NCBI GenBank assembly: GCA_038501195.1
Contig: JBBPUQ010000003.1
Span: 620,001-684,000, forward strand
Length of the DNA stretch: 64,000 bases
Reading direction: 5' to 3'
From: Nemania diffusa
Lineage: Eukaryota; Ascomycota; Sordariomycetes; Xylariales; Xylariaceae
The notes below the pieces were generated by a model that was given only the letters and a program-made list of their open reading frames with translations, was not told the origin of the DNA and did not search any database. Below, one piece after another: positions 32,755-43,753 of the stretch (position 1 is the stretch's first letter; each line of letters opens with the position of its first letter). Made by a program: the position numbers and the translations under genes.

Positions 32755-33790
32755 TTAGGAGTCGTTTTTAGGCTGAGGAGGTTCAAGCCCCGCATTCTGG
32801 GCCACATTCTTCCACAAAGTCAGTTCCCTGTAGGCTCGCTCGCATTCTGTCTTGAGCTTATCATTTGAACTGCTGAGCTCCTGGATAGCTTGCTCGGTGA
32901 GCAGCTTTTCGAGTGTCCACTTCTCGATGTTCGCTGCCTCGTTCTGCTTCAGCTGCATGATGTAGGAAACCGCCCGCTGAAGAATGGATCCTTTATTCTT
33001 TTCGCAGCCAGGTACAATCTTGGCTAACTCGTTGATACCTTCGTTAATTGTCTCACGACGACGGCGTTCAACTATGAGCCAGTAAGCATAAATACTAAGG
33101 AAATGTAGTCTGTTAGAGGGCTTCACCTTCTTTGTGGTTATCTTTCCGTTGCTTATGCCATTCTTCTGAGCCTACTGCAAGCTTGGGTTGATTTGAGGAC
33201 CGAGCAGAGAAAGGTGATTGAACGGGCCCAGCACCGTTCTGTTGTGATTGTTGCAGTAAATCATTTGCTGATTGGTCAGTGAGGCTATGAGGCTGTAGTA
33301 TATCATGATGACTGAAGGGTGAATCTTGGTGAACTTCGGTCTCTGCGCTAGTTGTTGCGACAAAGGTGGCGTCGGTTGTCTGGGGAACATGCAAAGTTGG
33401 ATACATTGTGCCTAGAGCAGCAGCAGCAGTGCTTGATGCACTGGTAGGCTCAGCTGTGGCCTGTTGCAAGGCAACGAAGTCAGCGTTAGTCGCAGCCTGC
33501 GCAGCTGCTTGCGCTGCCTCTACAGCGCTTTCGACATATGCGGCAGACGTAGGATCTGGAGCATCAAACATAGTCGCTGCGGGAACGGAGCGCTTTGAGC
33601 GTCGTGAGTCAGGTGAAGAATCAGGCCCGCTTCGTTTTCGCTTCTGACTAGGACTTGATGGGGTTGATGTACCATAATCATTATGGTGATCCGCAACAGC
33701 AGCGTCTGCCATAGCTACAAGATGTTCACGTTGGATATGTGAGAGAGGTTCGAGGAGTGTCTCCCCTTGTGAGTATCCGTTGGTATCCAT
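32755..33790 (-). CDS. CBF1: Cbf1-type bHLH transcription factor
   Basis: Two exons: 33790-33127 and 33071-32755, 326 aa; 55-nt intron, donor GTGAAG, acceptor CATAG, splitting the Val codon in the basic region. Cbf1 binds CACGTG (CDEI) and in fungi controls sulfur/methionine genes, respiration and, in yeast, centromeres. The N-terminal 200 aa are Ala/Ser/Gln-rich with a basic stretch (QKRKRSG, RRSKRS). The bHLH starts GSEEWHKQRKDNHKE and continues VERRRRETINEGINELAKIVPG, with the H-E-R residues that read the E-box, loop CEKNKGSI and helix 2 LQRAVSYIMQL. A coiled coil (WTLEKLLTEQAIQEL) follows. The ending LEPPQPKNDS and overall pattern are as in filamentous ascomycete orthologues. Confidence 0.92.
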
Positions 33791-34597
33791 TCCGAGCTAA
33801 GACGAAGATGAATTGTGACTATTTGGCGCCACGTCCCGTGGCTAGCCCTGTAGAAAACTATAGCTTAACAAATCGCGACGGGAATCACGTTGTTAAGAAG
33901 CCTAAAGATGTTAGTTGGGGAAATCTGGTCCTGATTCTGACAACTATAAACAGAGAGCTGCAACATGCTTGACTCTAGTAGAGAGCGTCAAGGTAGTCAC
34001 TTGTTTTGTGCACAGGTAAGTGTTGGTCAATTAAAAAGAGTTGCTGGTGGAAAAGAAGAAGAAAAAGCTTGTTGCCGCATTCAACACCATGCGATCCACT
34101 AGAAGTAAGAGAACTAGGACCCCCGCGCGCGCGCGCGAATGAACCACGTTAGAGATGTAGAGCCTTGTTAAACTGTAACTTTGCAGGCTTGCATCTCGGA
34201 TGACGACGTATTGGTTGATATTCACTTGAAGTGCATGGAGGTCTAGATGCTACACTGAGAAACATGGTCTGTTGCGCGCAAGAATGGGTATCTAGGAAGC
34301 AGGTAATGCAGAGTTTTTCAACGGGTTATGCGCGTGCGAAATAATTTAGATGGTGCCGTTAGAGGGACTCAAATGACTGGATGCGATGCAGAGTGACGAT
34401 GATGGGTGGGTTCCAATCATGCGAATGAGAATGAGAGAAGATGTGAAGATGCAGAAGATAGAGTTATGGAAATATGGAAATATGAGATATGGAAAGCAGC
34501 ACCGCATACCTGAAATCATGTGCCAGATCTCGTGGCTGCGCGCGCGCGGTGCTTGGATCCTTTGGGTTCGCCCGCTGCTGGTCAGGTCAGATGACTT

Positions 34598-34603
34598 CAC
34601 GTG
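34598..34603. promoter_or_regulatory. CACGTG E-box upstream of CBF1
   Basis: A perfect Cbf1 recognition core lies 808 bp upstream of the CBF1 start codon. Autoregulation is possible but inferred; the hexamer also occurs by chance and elsewhere in the window (5012, 47024, 55182). Confidence 0.3.
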
Positions 34604-35015
34604 CTCACGGAGTGTCTAGCCTCGAATTGCGCGCTCGAGCGTATGGGGACTCCTCCAGGATGGAGAAAGTAAGTGGAAAACTTGAAAACCGCGTCGGAGT
34701 TTCCACCAAAACTGCGCGATAAAATCCGGGAAGTTGGCGAGTCTGATGGGGGGTCTTTTGCGTTATAAAAGAATGATTTGCTTCGCAGTGGAAAGGCAAG
34801 AGTGCAGCGAGTTCTGGGGAGTTGAAGGAGCAGAAGGTGGCATGCCTCAGACTCATATGACCGATGGGCGCACGGTCCAGTTCGACATCACCTAGTTTGG
34901 GTACTGGCACGGGCCACTCCTTTTTTAGCGGCAACCCAAGGTACTGTACACTGCAAGTAAGGTTGCGCACTAATTAAGTTGCCTAACGGGCCAGAAAGCA
35001 TTGCGCGGGCAAAAG

Positions 35016-35160
35016 GTAGGTAGGTACACTACCTATGCAATCTACCTACTAATACCTACCTGGTAGCTAGGAGGCAGGTAGGTATTCTGTACACTGGTAT
35101 CTATTTTGTACATGCAGGTATGTATGTAGGTATGTAGGTAGGGAAGGTAGGTAATGGGCA
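35016..35160. repeat. Dense GGTA/TACC tetranucleotide repeat block
   Basis: Many copies of GTAGGTA and TACCTACC in both orientations, giving potential hairpins. The same motif recurs in other gaps: about 203, 15916, 23257-23410, 28242, 52229-52350, 59670-59700 and 60227-60375. Confidence 0.8.
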
Positions 35161-37137
35161 CTGATGCACTGATGTACCCCACCACAACCTTATGGACATC
35201 TGACGAATCAGCTGACCCAGTGTTGCCCAGTGTTGTCCATTAAGAGAAGACAAAGGGGGCTGGGCGGGGTACCTTGGGTAGGTACTTTATTACACGCGTC
35301 GAGGATGCATGAGGGCGTCGGTAGGAACTTTTGCTAGTGTTGAATGTTATCCTCTTTTCTCACAACTATCGAATAGATAATTATAGCTGCAGTACTTTAT
35401 CTTGTAATGCAGTACCAAACACATGAAATACATGTAGGTATGTATATAATACCCCCAGAAGGAACGGCTAAAAGAAGGGAAAAGAAAGAGGGAGAGAGAG
35501 AGAAGAGCGATAATGCTGCTAATGCTGCTCATGGCCAAGGCACCACAACGCGTCGTCTCAACCCCTGTTGAGAAAACGACTACTGCAACGCTTTGCAATA
35601 CCGAGATGTTTGAAACCTGCAGCCTGGCGCATCCGTTGAAATTGCGACTGACTCTGTCGATGTAACCCCTTCAGCGAATTAATGGTGTCGTCGGTAAGCC
35701 CCTGAATGCTTGTCTCCCCTCCCTCTGCCTCACCGTGGGGGACGATGTACAAGTCCCGTGATGTGTACTCTCGTGACCGCATTTGGCTGTGCGTGACTGC
35801 ATATCATTCCTGCTGGCTCCTATTCTGTTTCATTCTGGCTTCCTCATACTGCTCATACCGTGTCCTATCACCAACAACCCAACAGCAGAGCATTCGGGAA
35901 GAGCCGCTCTTGGCGCGCTGGAAAATGGACAAACCCGATGATGGTACCTTATGCTGTACTGGCCAGAACAGAGAGGCTTGCGCAAGGGGTTAAAATGAAT
36001 TAAAATGTATGGCACTTGAGAAACATGGCTTCCCGATAACTGCCGAATGTTTAAAATGTCATTTATAGAAATAGAGCCGTGTAGGACACCTACTATGATA
36101 TGATGTAGCGCCTATAAAGACACAGCTGACATTGTAAGTAGCTTCGATATGACCCACTATAATCGCAAAGGTGGCATAACCCACCTATCTACTCTGTACC
36201 TAATACCTGATCAAGGCTATTTTAGTAGAAGTAAATATTAGGTTTTCAAGTAAGTAGACTCCTGTATTGCATTTTCCGTAAAGCTTGACATAGAATCTCT
36301 CCTTTCTAAAGAAAGATGGGGTTCTGGAAGGCAATGGATCCTTTTCTTTTTTCTTTTTTTGGCACTGAGGCTCAAGTGGCTAGGATCTATTCTGTAATTG
36401 ATTGGATCAGTGTGTTTGTCTGTCGCATTTCACTATCTCTCTACAACCAGATCAATACCTATGGCAAGATGGCCAACTAAAATCCAGTAACTATACGACA
36501 GAAACAAAACAACCTTGCTCTCTTATCGCTAGTTGATATTCTTATAATATGTTAGGCTACTATCGATTCATTAGGGCCGGAGAACCGGCGAGGATTGTTG
36601 CTTTCCTTTAAGCACGAAATCGTCTCTCTATCTCAGTCTATCTGTATATTTTAATACATGAGTAAAGCTTTACCTGACTTACTAATCATTTTGAGCTCTA
36701 GTTCTAGATTGAGTATAGCCCTTTAATTAATTCACAAACAACTCAAATATTTAGAATGCAACTGGAATACACTAGCATAGCAAACCGTCCGGTCTATTGA
36801 GGTTTCCATAACCGGAGGCACATGTAGCACATCGGGCTGTTTACTGGCTAGGGCCACCGGACCGGGGTGGGGTCCTACAGGGGAGTCTCCACACGCTCTT
36901 GCACCCCCACTACAGTCCATTGCAACCCATTATTGGAGCCGTTCTGGTAGGTACCTAACCTTGGTGTCTCAGTGCCGTAAATCGCCAAGCTCATCCCTAC
37001 CTAACACGGGCCTAGCTATCTACTGTAGCTATCTAGTCTAGTGCAAGCTTATCTACTCTAGATACGACGTCACACCATCGACGACATCCGTCGCCTTCAA
37101 CAGCAAACCAACCTACATACCGGCCCGCGTCCTCACA

Positions 37138-38570
37138 ATGGGAGACCACGAAAGCTCTAAAATAGACCACGAGAACCACCTTCTACTTGTGAGGCCCATC
37201 TCTCCTAAGTTTCACCACACCCGGAGAAGATGAATAAAACATCAGGTCTCCGTCCCACTACCTATAGCCGGACATTCGCTAACGCGGACGCCTTGCGGGT
37301 GGCGTGCCTTTAGGACCAACCCCTCCTCCAGCTCCCGGTCGAGCTCCTGCGCAAGAACCTGCGGTCCGCGCGCTTCGAGGTCGAGAAGGACGGCAGCTTC
37401 GTCAAGGAGACGCTGAAGAAGACGGCCACGGACAACCTCAACGGGCGCGTCTCGCAGGGCGATGTGGTGCGGACGCTCGACTCCATGATCGCGCGCGTGC
37501 GCGGCGTCAAGCGCAAGCTGACCGCCTTCGCCGACGAGGAGAACCGCCTGCACCGCCACGAGGAGGCCCGCGCCAAGCACCTCACCGACCTGTACGGCAT
37601 GTACAGCATCGACGACGTCAAGTACGAGAGCTGGAGCCGGACGCGGCTGGACCGCCTGCTCATCGACTACCTGCTGCGCCAGGGCTACGTCGACAGCGCC
37701 CGGGAGCTGGCCCAGGCGCGGGGCATCGAGCTCCTCGTCGACGTCGACACCTTTGAGCAGATGAACCGGATCCGGCAGTGCATCCTCCGCGGCAGTGTGC
37801 AGGAGGCTCTTGCGTGGTGCACCGCTGGAGATACGAAGAAAGAGCTACGGAAGATGGATGTATGTTCATACCATCAAATTATATCTTTGGATGGGATTTC
37901 TTGGCTAACATATACACTACAATAGAGCAATCTCGAGTTCATGCTGCGCTACCAGCAGTACATCGAACTCGTACGGAACCGCTCACAGACAAATCCAGAC
38001 GAGGCGCTCGCCCACGCGCGGAAATACCTATTTCCATACAAGAGCACATACCCTAAGGAATGCTACAACGCCTGTGGCCTCCTAGGCATGCCCTCGAACT
38101 ACGTCCCCCGCGTCGAGGCCTACAGAGAGCTCTACTCGACCGCGCGCTGGCAGATGCTCGCAGACCTCTTCACATCCACACACAACAGCCTTCTCTCCCT
38201 GCCCCCCATCCCCCTCCTGCACATCGCGCTCTCCTCCGGCCTGTCGGCCCTCAAGACGCCCGCCTGCCACTCGATCCACCCCAACTCGGCCGCGGCGCCC
38301 TCGCACCACACCAGCCTCTCGCTCGCCTCGAGCGTGTGCCCCATCTGCAGCAAGGAGCTCAACGAGCTCGCCCGCAACGTGCCCCACGCCCTGCACAGCA
38401 AGAGCCACGTGGAGCCCGACCTGCTGCTGCTCCCCAACGGCCGCGCGTACGGCAAGGCGAGGCTCGAGGAGTGCGCGAAGCAGGCCGGCTTGTCGCCGGG
38501 CGAGGTCAAGGATCTGCGCACCGGCGACGTGTACAGGGTCGACGAGCTCAAGAAGGTGTTTATCTCGTGA
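37138..38570 (+). CDS. FYV10: GID/CTLH E3 ligase RING subunit Gid9 (Fyv10, MAEA)
   Basis: Three exons: 37138-37188, 37314-37859 and 37926-38570, 413 aa; donors GTGAGG and GTATGT, acceptors TTTAG and AATAG, branch CTAAC. Gid9 pairs with Gid2 as the catalytic RING heterodimer of the GID/CTLH ubiquitin ligase, which in yeast degrades gluconeogenic enzymes. A basic/helical N-terminus is followed by LisH (LLIDYLLRQGYVDSARELAQ, about 130-150), CTLH (about 163-225), CRA, and a Gid-type degenerate RING near 337-395 beginning CPIC and ending PNGRAYGKARLEE. The window ends with the expected TGDVYRVDELKKVFIS. Exon 1 is short (17 codons) but in phase and ends in LLL. The coding region is GC-rich compared with flanks. 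Confidence 0.93.
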
Positions 38571-40302
38571 TTGACGTGGGGCTAGTCACGCACTCACTTA
38601 CTACTAATTATTCGGATCCGAAATCCGGATATTCGAATTTACGTTATCCCATCCAAGACTGCTTTATCCACTTTTGCGCCAGTAGTTTAGAATGCAAGTC
38701 GGTAACAGTTGGCGGTACTACTCGCTAATGGTTTATATATCGCGGGTTATGTTACGCAACGGTGTTCGCGGCGTCTGGGGCGCATATGTGATTATTCAGG
38801 GGGCACCAGTTTGTGTATTCTTTCCCCGGGACCGGCGTTGCACAAGATTGTAGCGCCACTGTATTTAACGAACACACCACTTCTAGTCACTCACTCGCTG
38901 GGTTCCGGTCGTACATATAGATACATATCAGTTCATGCATTGTCTATCTACTGCTTTGCCGTTCTAGGGGGTGGGACTTGGTTTTGTGTAGCATAAGTTT
39001 AGGAACTTGGTTATGTTGTAGTCTTATCCCTGAGTGAGTGAAATGAGGCAGGTATATTAGTGATAGCGAGTGAATCGCGTAGACCTACCCTTGTTAGAAA
39101 CAGTAAGGCTACCAACAGACCAAACCTGTTTCTTAAGCACCCTTTTTAGGATATATAGATACTATGTTAGACCCCCAACATTATGATTAGAAAGTTCCCC
39201 AGAATCACCGATGTTTCTCCCAAGCATGAAACCCACAAAACGATCACACACGCACCTAGGTCGAAAAGCGAGAATAGAAAACAAGTATTTAAGGCAATTA
39301 GATATTGTTAACTAGCCGCGTATAGAACACGTTCCGATCCCTTCTAGCTAGTATCTGCAAAGACGGCAGAAACGGAGTACTATCTTACGACAATATAACT
39401 AAGCCTAGACACCTCGCCTATAACAATAAGTAAACGAACTTTTAGTCACTAGCACAAATCGCATAATAAACCATGTGAAAACCCCAGTTAATCATCGTAG
39501 GGACACCATTGTATTCCGAGTCCGTCTGATGTTCCTGTCCGCCTAACTTACTTCCAATACCTACACACACACACCGATAAATGGTCCAGACGCCTCGTCC
39601 CCTAATACTACACTGTACATGAACGGCCGAGCGGGGTTTCTGGGAGTAATTGACTCCCTAGCCCTGAGCCGACCGACGGAAAAAAGAGCAGAGGACCGAG
39701 AAAGAAAAAACAGATCAAACCGCCCGCCAGAGCATTACCAGACAAGACCCATACTCCGCTGACTCTACCCTCGATACTCCGGATGTTGTGCGCGAAAAAA
39801 CGAACGAGCCCGTCATCGAAAACTCCTGGGAAAACTTTGCGAGACAGAAACGGAAAAGGCAACTCTTCCATTAGGATGAGGGTGGGAGTATTTGTGTCGA
39901 CCCAGAACCCCTGGATATACTGACATGTCGAACAAATTCGTAACTTTTGATGAGTGATATGAACATCTCCTGACGAGAATCTGAGGGGCTAGTACCGCCG
40001 CTCGATATGGCTGTATGGGAGACTTGCTTAAAATTGGCCTTCTTACGATCTGATTGTTATTGTCGAGGAACGAAGTTTGGCCACTGGAGAGGATTGGGGA
40101 TAATGCCTCGTGATAGAGGCCGAGTAGATTGGGCCGGGACTAAGTCCGGAGTATTAGGCCACGATGTTGAGGAAGGATGATGTGAGCGGGAAGAATGGTC
40201 CGACGGGTTAGAGGGTCTGGGGCGCAGTCGATGCACATTTCTAGCCAACGAACTCGCTCTCTTTCGTGATGGCACGCACGGCTGTCTCCCTTCTAAAGGA
40301 TT
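38571..40302. other. Convergent 3' spacer, 1.7 kb
   Basis: Between the 3' ends of FYV10 and POP2. Nothing recognisable: no tRNA, no repeat array, short random ORFs only. Confidence 0.5.
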
Positions 40303-41848
40303 CTATCTGGCATTAGAAGGGAAGTTGAATTGACCGAACACGCCTCCGCCTCCGCCTGGTGTCATTGGGCCCATGCCCAGCCCATTCGTAGTGTGCGACT
40401 GCGCAGCAGGAGTACTTGCTAACCCAACACTAGCAGTGCTAGGAGTACTTGGGCCGCCATTCATATGGCCGTTTGTTCCACTGTGTGAGGTGTTGTCCGT
40501 GTTTGTTGTTGGTTGTTGCGACATTAGTGGCATCTCCATACCACTGAACCCTAGGCCCCAGATCTTCCCGATGTGGTCATCAGATATTTCTCCGTTATAT
40601 ATCTTCTCTCGTAACTGGAAAAAGACCTTGCCAGTGAGTAGACTGTCAGAACCAGCTTGGTGAGCTGCCCCAAGACGTTTAATCTTGAGTGCCTCGGCAA
40701 TGCTTTCTAAGCCAGACTTCTGTTCGAACTTCTGGAGGATCTCAGTTGTTGAGGGGTCTGTCGGAGTTACTATGCCACTGTTGTGAAGCTTGACAGCATA
40801 CTTCATGAGGTGCTTGACATCGTACGTCTGAGGAAACCACTTTTTCATGACCTTGTCAAATTCGCTCTCGTCATTGGCCAATTTCGTATCCGATAGTAGT
40901 TTAGTCAAGTAACCAAAGTCGTATCCGCCGTGGAATGATAGCCACTTAACATTGTCGAAGCAGACGAAGCCTGAAACGACGAATAGTGCGGCGAATTTTT
41001 TAGGGTCGATACCATCGCGCTCGAGCAGGTTAAAGTCGATGCCGGCCTGTTGTAGCGACTCGATCGAAGCTTGGTTATACATGTCGTCCTTAAGTGCAAA
41101 CTTGAAGTTGAACTGCCATGCGAGGGGAATCTGGGACTGACCCTGCCGTCTCGCATTAGGCCCGAGGTCCGAGAGGGAGCTATGTGCGCGTTCTGCAGGG
41201 GTTTCGCCGTTCTCGTTGAATAGGCTAATGCCTATCTGTATGACTTTGAGCATGTCAACGTTCACGCGAAGACACTGGTAGTGGTAGTCGCTCTTGCCCC
41301 GGAAGTTCCCCATCGGTCGTCCAACAATTCCAGGGAATTCAGTATCCTTGATTGCCAACTTGGTCAGCAAGCACAACTCACACGGTATACCAAGGTTTCA
41401 GCCCTACCATGGCGATATATGGGAAGTCTTCAGCCAAATCCATGAGCACGGCCATCTCTTCCTCAAAATTGTGCCGCCATACTTCTCGTATCCGGCCCTT
41501 GCCCCCGGCTCCTGCTCGCGCTGCCCTCTCGTTCGGTTGGCCGTGCGACTGTGCGTGGGGATGCTGTTGCTGTTGCTGTAATGCGGCGGCGTGCTGGAAC
41601 CCGGTTCGGGCAGCTTGACTTGCGAAGCCCGTCTGATCACCCACTTGAAAGCTCGAGGCAGCGCTCATGCCGCCGCCCAAGCCTAGGCCATTTGTTGCGA
41701 AGGGACTTATTTGCTGTGTCAGGTACGGGGGGTTCGACAACGAGGGCTGCTGATGTGTGGCGTGTGATGTGGCGGGATGTTGGGCAAACTGATGCTGGTA
41801 CGGGCCCAGAGAGGGCGGACCGCCGCCGAAGCGCGAAGGAGGCGCCAT
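40303..41848 (-). CDS. POP2: CCR4-NOT deadenylase Pop2/Caf1
   Basis: Two exons: 41848-41408 and 41346-40303, 494 aa; 61-nt intron, donor GTAGGG, acceptor CAAG, placed exactly before DTEFPG. Caf1 is the DEDD-type 3'-5' exonuclease that shortens poly(A) tails in the CCR4-NOT complex. The 120-aa N-terminus is Gln/His/Gly-rich and disordered. The nuclease core has DTEF (Asp148, Glu150), GGYDFGYL and AAHQAGSDSLLT, so the DEDD set with its His appears complete, unlike yeast Pop2, which has lost residues. The C-terminal 90 aa are Asn/Ser/Thr/Gly-rich. It is divergent from the complex I subunit gene by 699 bp. Confidence 0.95.
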
Positions 41849-42547
41849 TAGTGATGCCAGTGGTAATGGTAATACTTGGTCAACTTCACGGAGTTCCCCT
41901 TGATGCTTGTATGGTAAAGGGTAAACAGTCGGTCGACATGGGAAGTGGGAGGGGGACGTAGAGGCGAGCTCGCGAGCCGGGTCACTGTGTAGGGCGTGGA
42001 GGCCAGGCTTGGCGTGAATTGCGCTGATGCGCCCGACTTCGTACCGACGTGCACAGAGGAGGCGGCAGGGAACAGGTTGGGTGGCTGTGAAATCGAGGTT
42101 CGGGAGGGTTCAGGGAAGTGGCGTAGTAGAAATGCGGGAGAGTTCTGATTTGATGGTGATGTACAGAGTAGAGGTGAGGGACAGTTAGTTGATCCTGTGC
42201 TAAAGAGGGTTGAGGAGCTGTGTTGAGTCCAATCGCGATTTGGCACGACGGACATGCATTGAATGGAGCAATAACCTCCTGGCCGGGGTACCTAATGGAG
42301 ACCGGCCCTGAAGGCTAGCCTGGTCTGTGCACAGGAAGGTACCTGGAGAAAAGTAAATCCCCCCAAGCTTGTCCCACCACGACAGCCGTCCCCCAGCCGT
42401 CGACCAATCAGGACCCAATTGGATCGACCTGTAAGCCGACCACCATCTAATCACTCGGACCTCAGCCAAAGCTCCTCGTCGTTGGATGATAGCTTGTCTA
42501 TTTGCGACCCCCATTTGCATTGAATATCTGCCACATTTAGGTACATC
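41849..42547. promoter_or_regulatory. Divergent promoter region POP2/complex I B12
   Basis: 699 bp between diverging starts. No repeat block; short pyrimidine-rich tracts. Content otherwise featureless by eye. Confidence 0.4.
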
Positions 42548-42981
42548 ATGTATCCCACACGGTACGGATAGAAAACCTACCCTTAAGATCTCCAATGCCA
42601 CCGCCAGCCACTGATACCGAACACCAATAGGATACTCCGAGCGCACCACGGCCCCAAGCCCAATATCACCGGCTTCGACCCCAGAAAGTACATCCAGTCT
42701 GCCGGCCAGCCGCGATACGACCCCTGGGAGCGAGCGTTAGTCCAGCCCTTCCGGATACCTAACAGCTTGAACCGGCTCATTGCTCTACTTTACTGACAGA
42801 AAGGGAACGAAACAGCGAGGCATGGCGATACACGGGAACCTTCTCGCGATGGAACCGATTTAAAGGCGCCTTCCCGGGCCTAGGCATAGCGACCGTAGCG
42901 TTCGCCGTATATGTCGGATATGAGGAACTATTCCTCAAGGAAGAACACCACGGCGATGCACACGGCGAGGGACATCACTAA
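42548..42981 (+). CDS. NDUFB3: NADH dehydrogenase (complex I) B12 subunit, NDUFB3-like
   Basis: Three exons: 42548-42561, 42631-42735 and 42816-42981, 94 aa. It is a single-pass accessory subunit of the membrane arm of mitochondrial complex I. Diagnostic segments are ITGFDPRKY, PRYDPWERAEAWRY, FSRWNRFKGAFPGLGIATVAFAVY (start of the membrane helix) and the His/Glu-rich end. Too short and too split to appear as one long frame. Exon 1 has only 14 nt (four codons plus two bases); it was chosen because no ATG exists in the frame of exon 2, and ATG TAT CCC ACA CG with donor GTACGG joins in phase at the acceptor CCAATAG. Exon 3 uses AAACAG, not the nearer GACAG, which would break frame. Exons 2 and 3 are firm; exon 1 is a proposal. 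Confidence 0.82.
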
Positions 42982-43753
42982 AGCGAATAGACGGGCGGCA
43001 TATACCTAACCCGCCGCCAAAGCATATCCGAAACCAGTCAATCAAGTAAAATGGGATATCCCGATCGACGGGAATGAAAGACAGACAAAAAACTGTATAT
43101 ACGTGTACACTCTGCCCGCGAGTTTCGTGCAGAGGAGGCGCCGTGTCTCCTTGCGGAGCACCGAGAACCGAACAGACCGATCGGTGGTGCTACCCCCCCT
43201 TTCTACGCCTTCATTTGTATATGGAGGAGCCGCGGTGTGATCACTAGAGATATTTCACTGTGAATAGACAACACTCTGAGTTCCAGAGGTCTAGAAGAAT
43301 CAAGTCACTTGTTGTCTTAATTAATCAGGTATACAACTTCGTCCAAAGTGATGAAATAGCTCCTGGATTATATTTAGTAAATGAAAATACTCAGTACGCA
43401 AAGAATAAATAAGATATTCACAGGGAGACTACGAGACACAATAGTATCACATGATTTTTTATCATAAACCTAATAATGCTTATATATGATCCGACATGTT
43501 TGCCATGTAGGTATCTCTATCGCGTAGCACAGCCAACCTAACCGGAAGCCAATCTTTGTGCCACGTAATGCAGACCCCCATATCCCCCCAACACCTACGC
43601 AGAGTTCCATATCCTTCCCAACACCCACAGAGTCCCATAGCCTCCCAACAAGAGTCTAATGAGTAATGCCAAACTCCAAACATGATGCACATAACCTCCC
43701 TCATAGATAGCGTCTAGATCGGACGAGATAAGATCAGACATGATAAGAGCAGC
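42982..43753. other. Convergent 3' spacer
   Basis: 772 bp, A/T-rich from 43240 to 43490. No gene seen. Confidence 0.5.

Larger units (their letters stand above)
33791..37137. other. Divergent intergenic region, 3.3 kb
   Basis: Between the diverging CBF1 and FYV10 starts. It contains (CG)7 at about 34124-34137, a second alternating CG tract near 34538-34550, CACGTG at 34598-34603, a dense GGTA/TACC block (35016-35160) and an (AG)n-like run near 35490-35506. Mostly regulatory or featureless; no gene is supported, although the length would leave room for an unannotated non-coding RNA. Confidence 0.5.
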
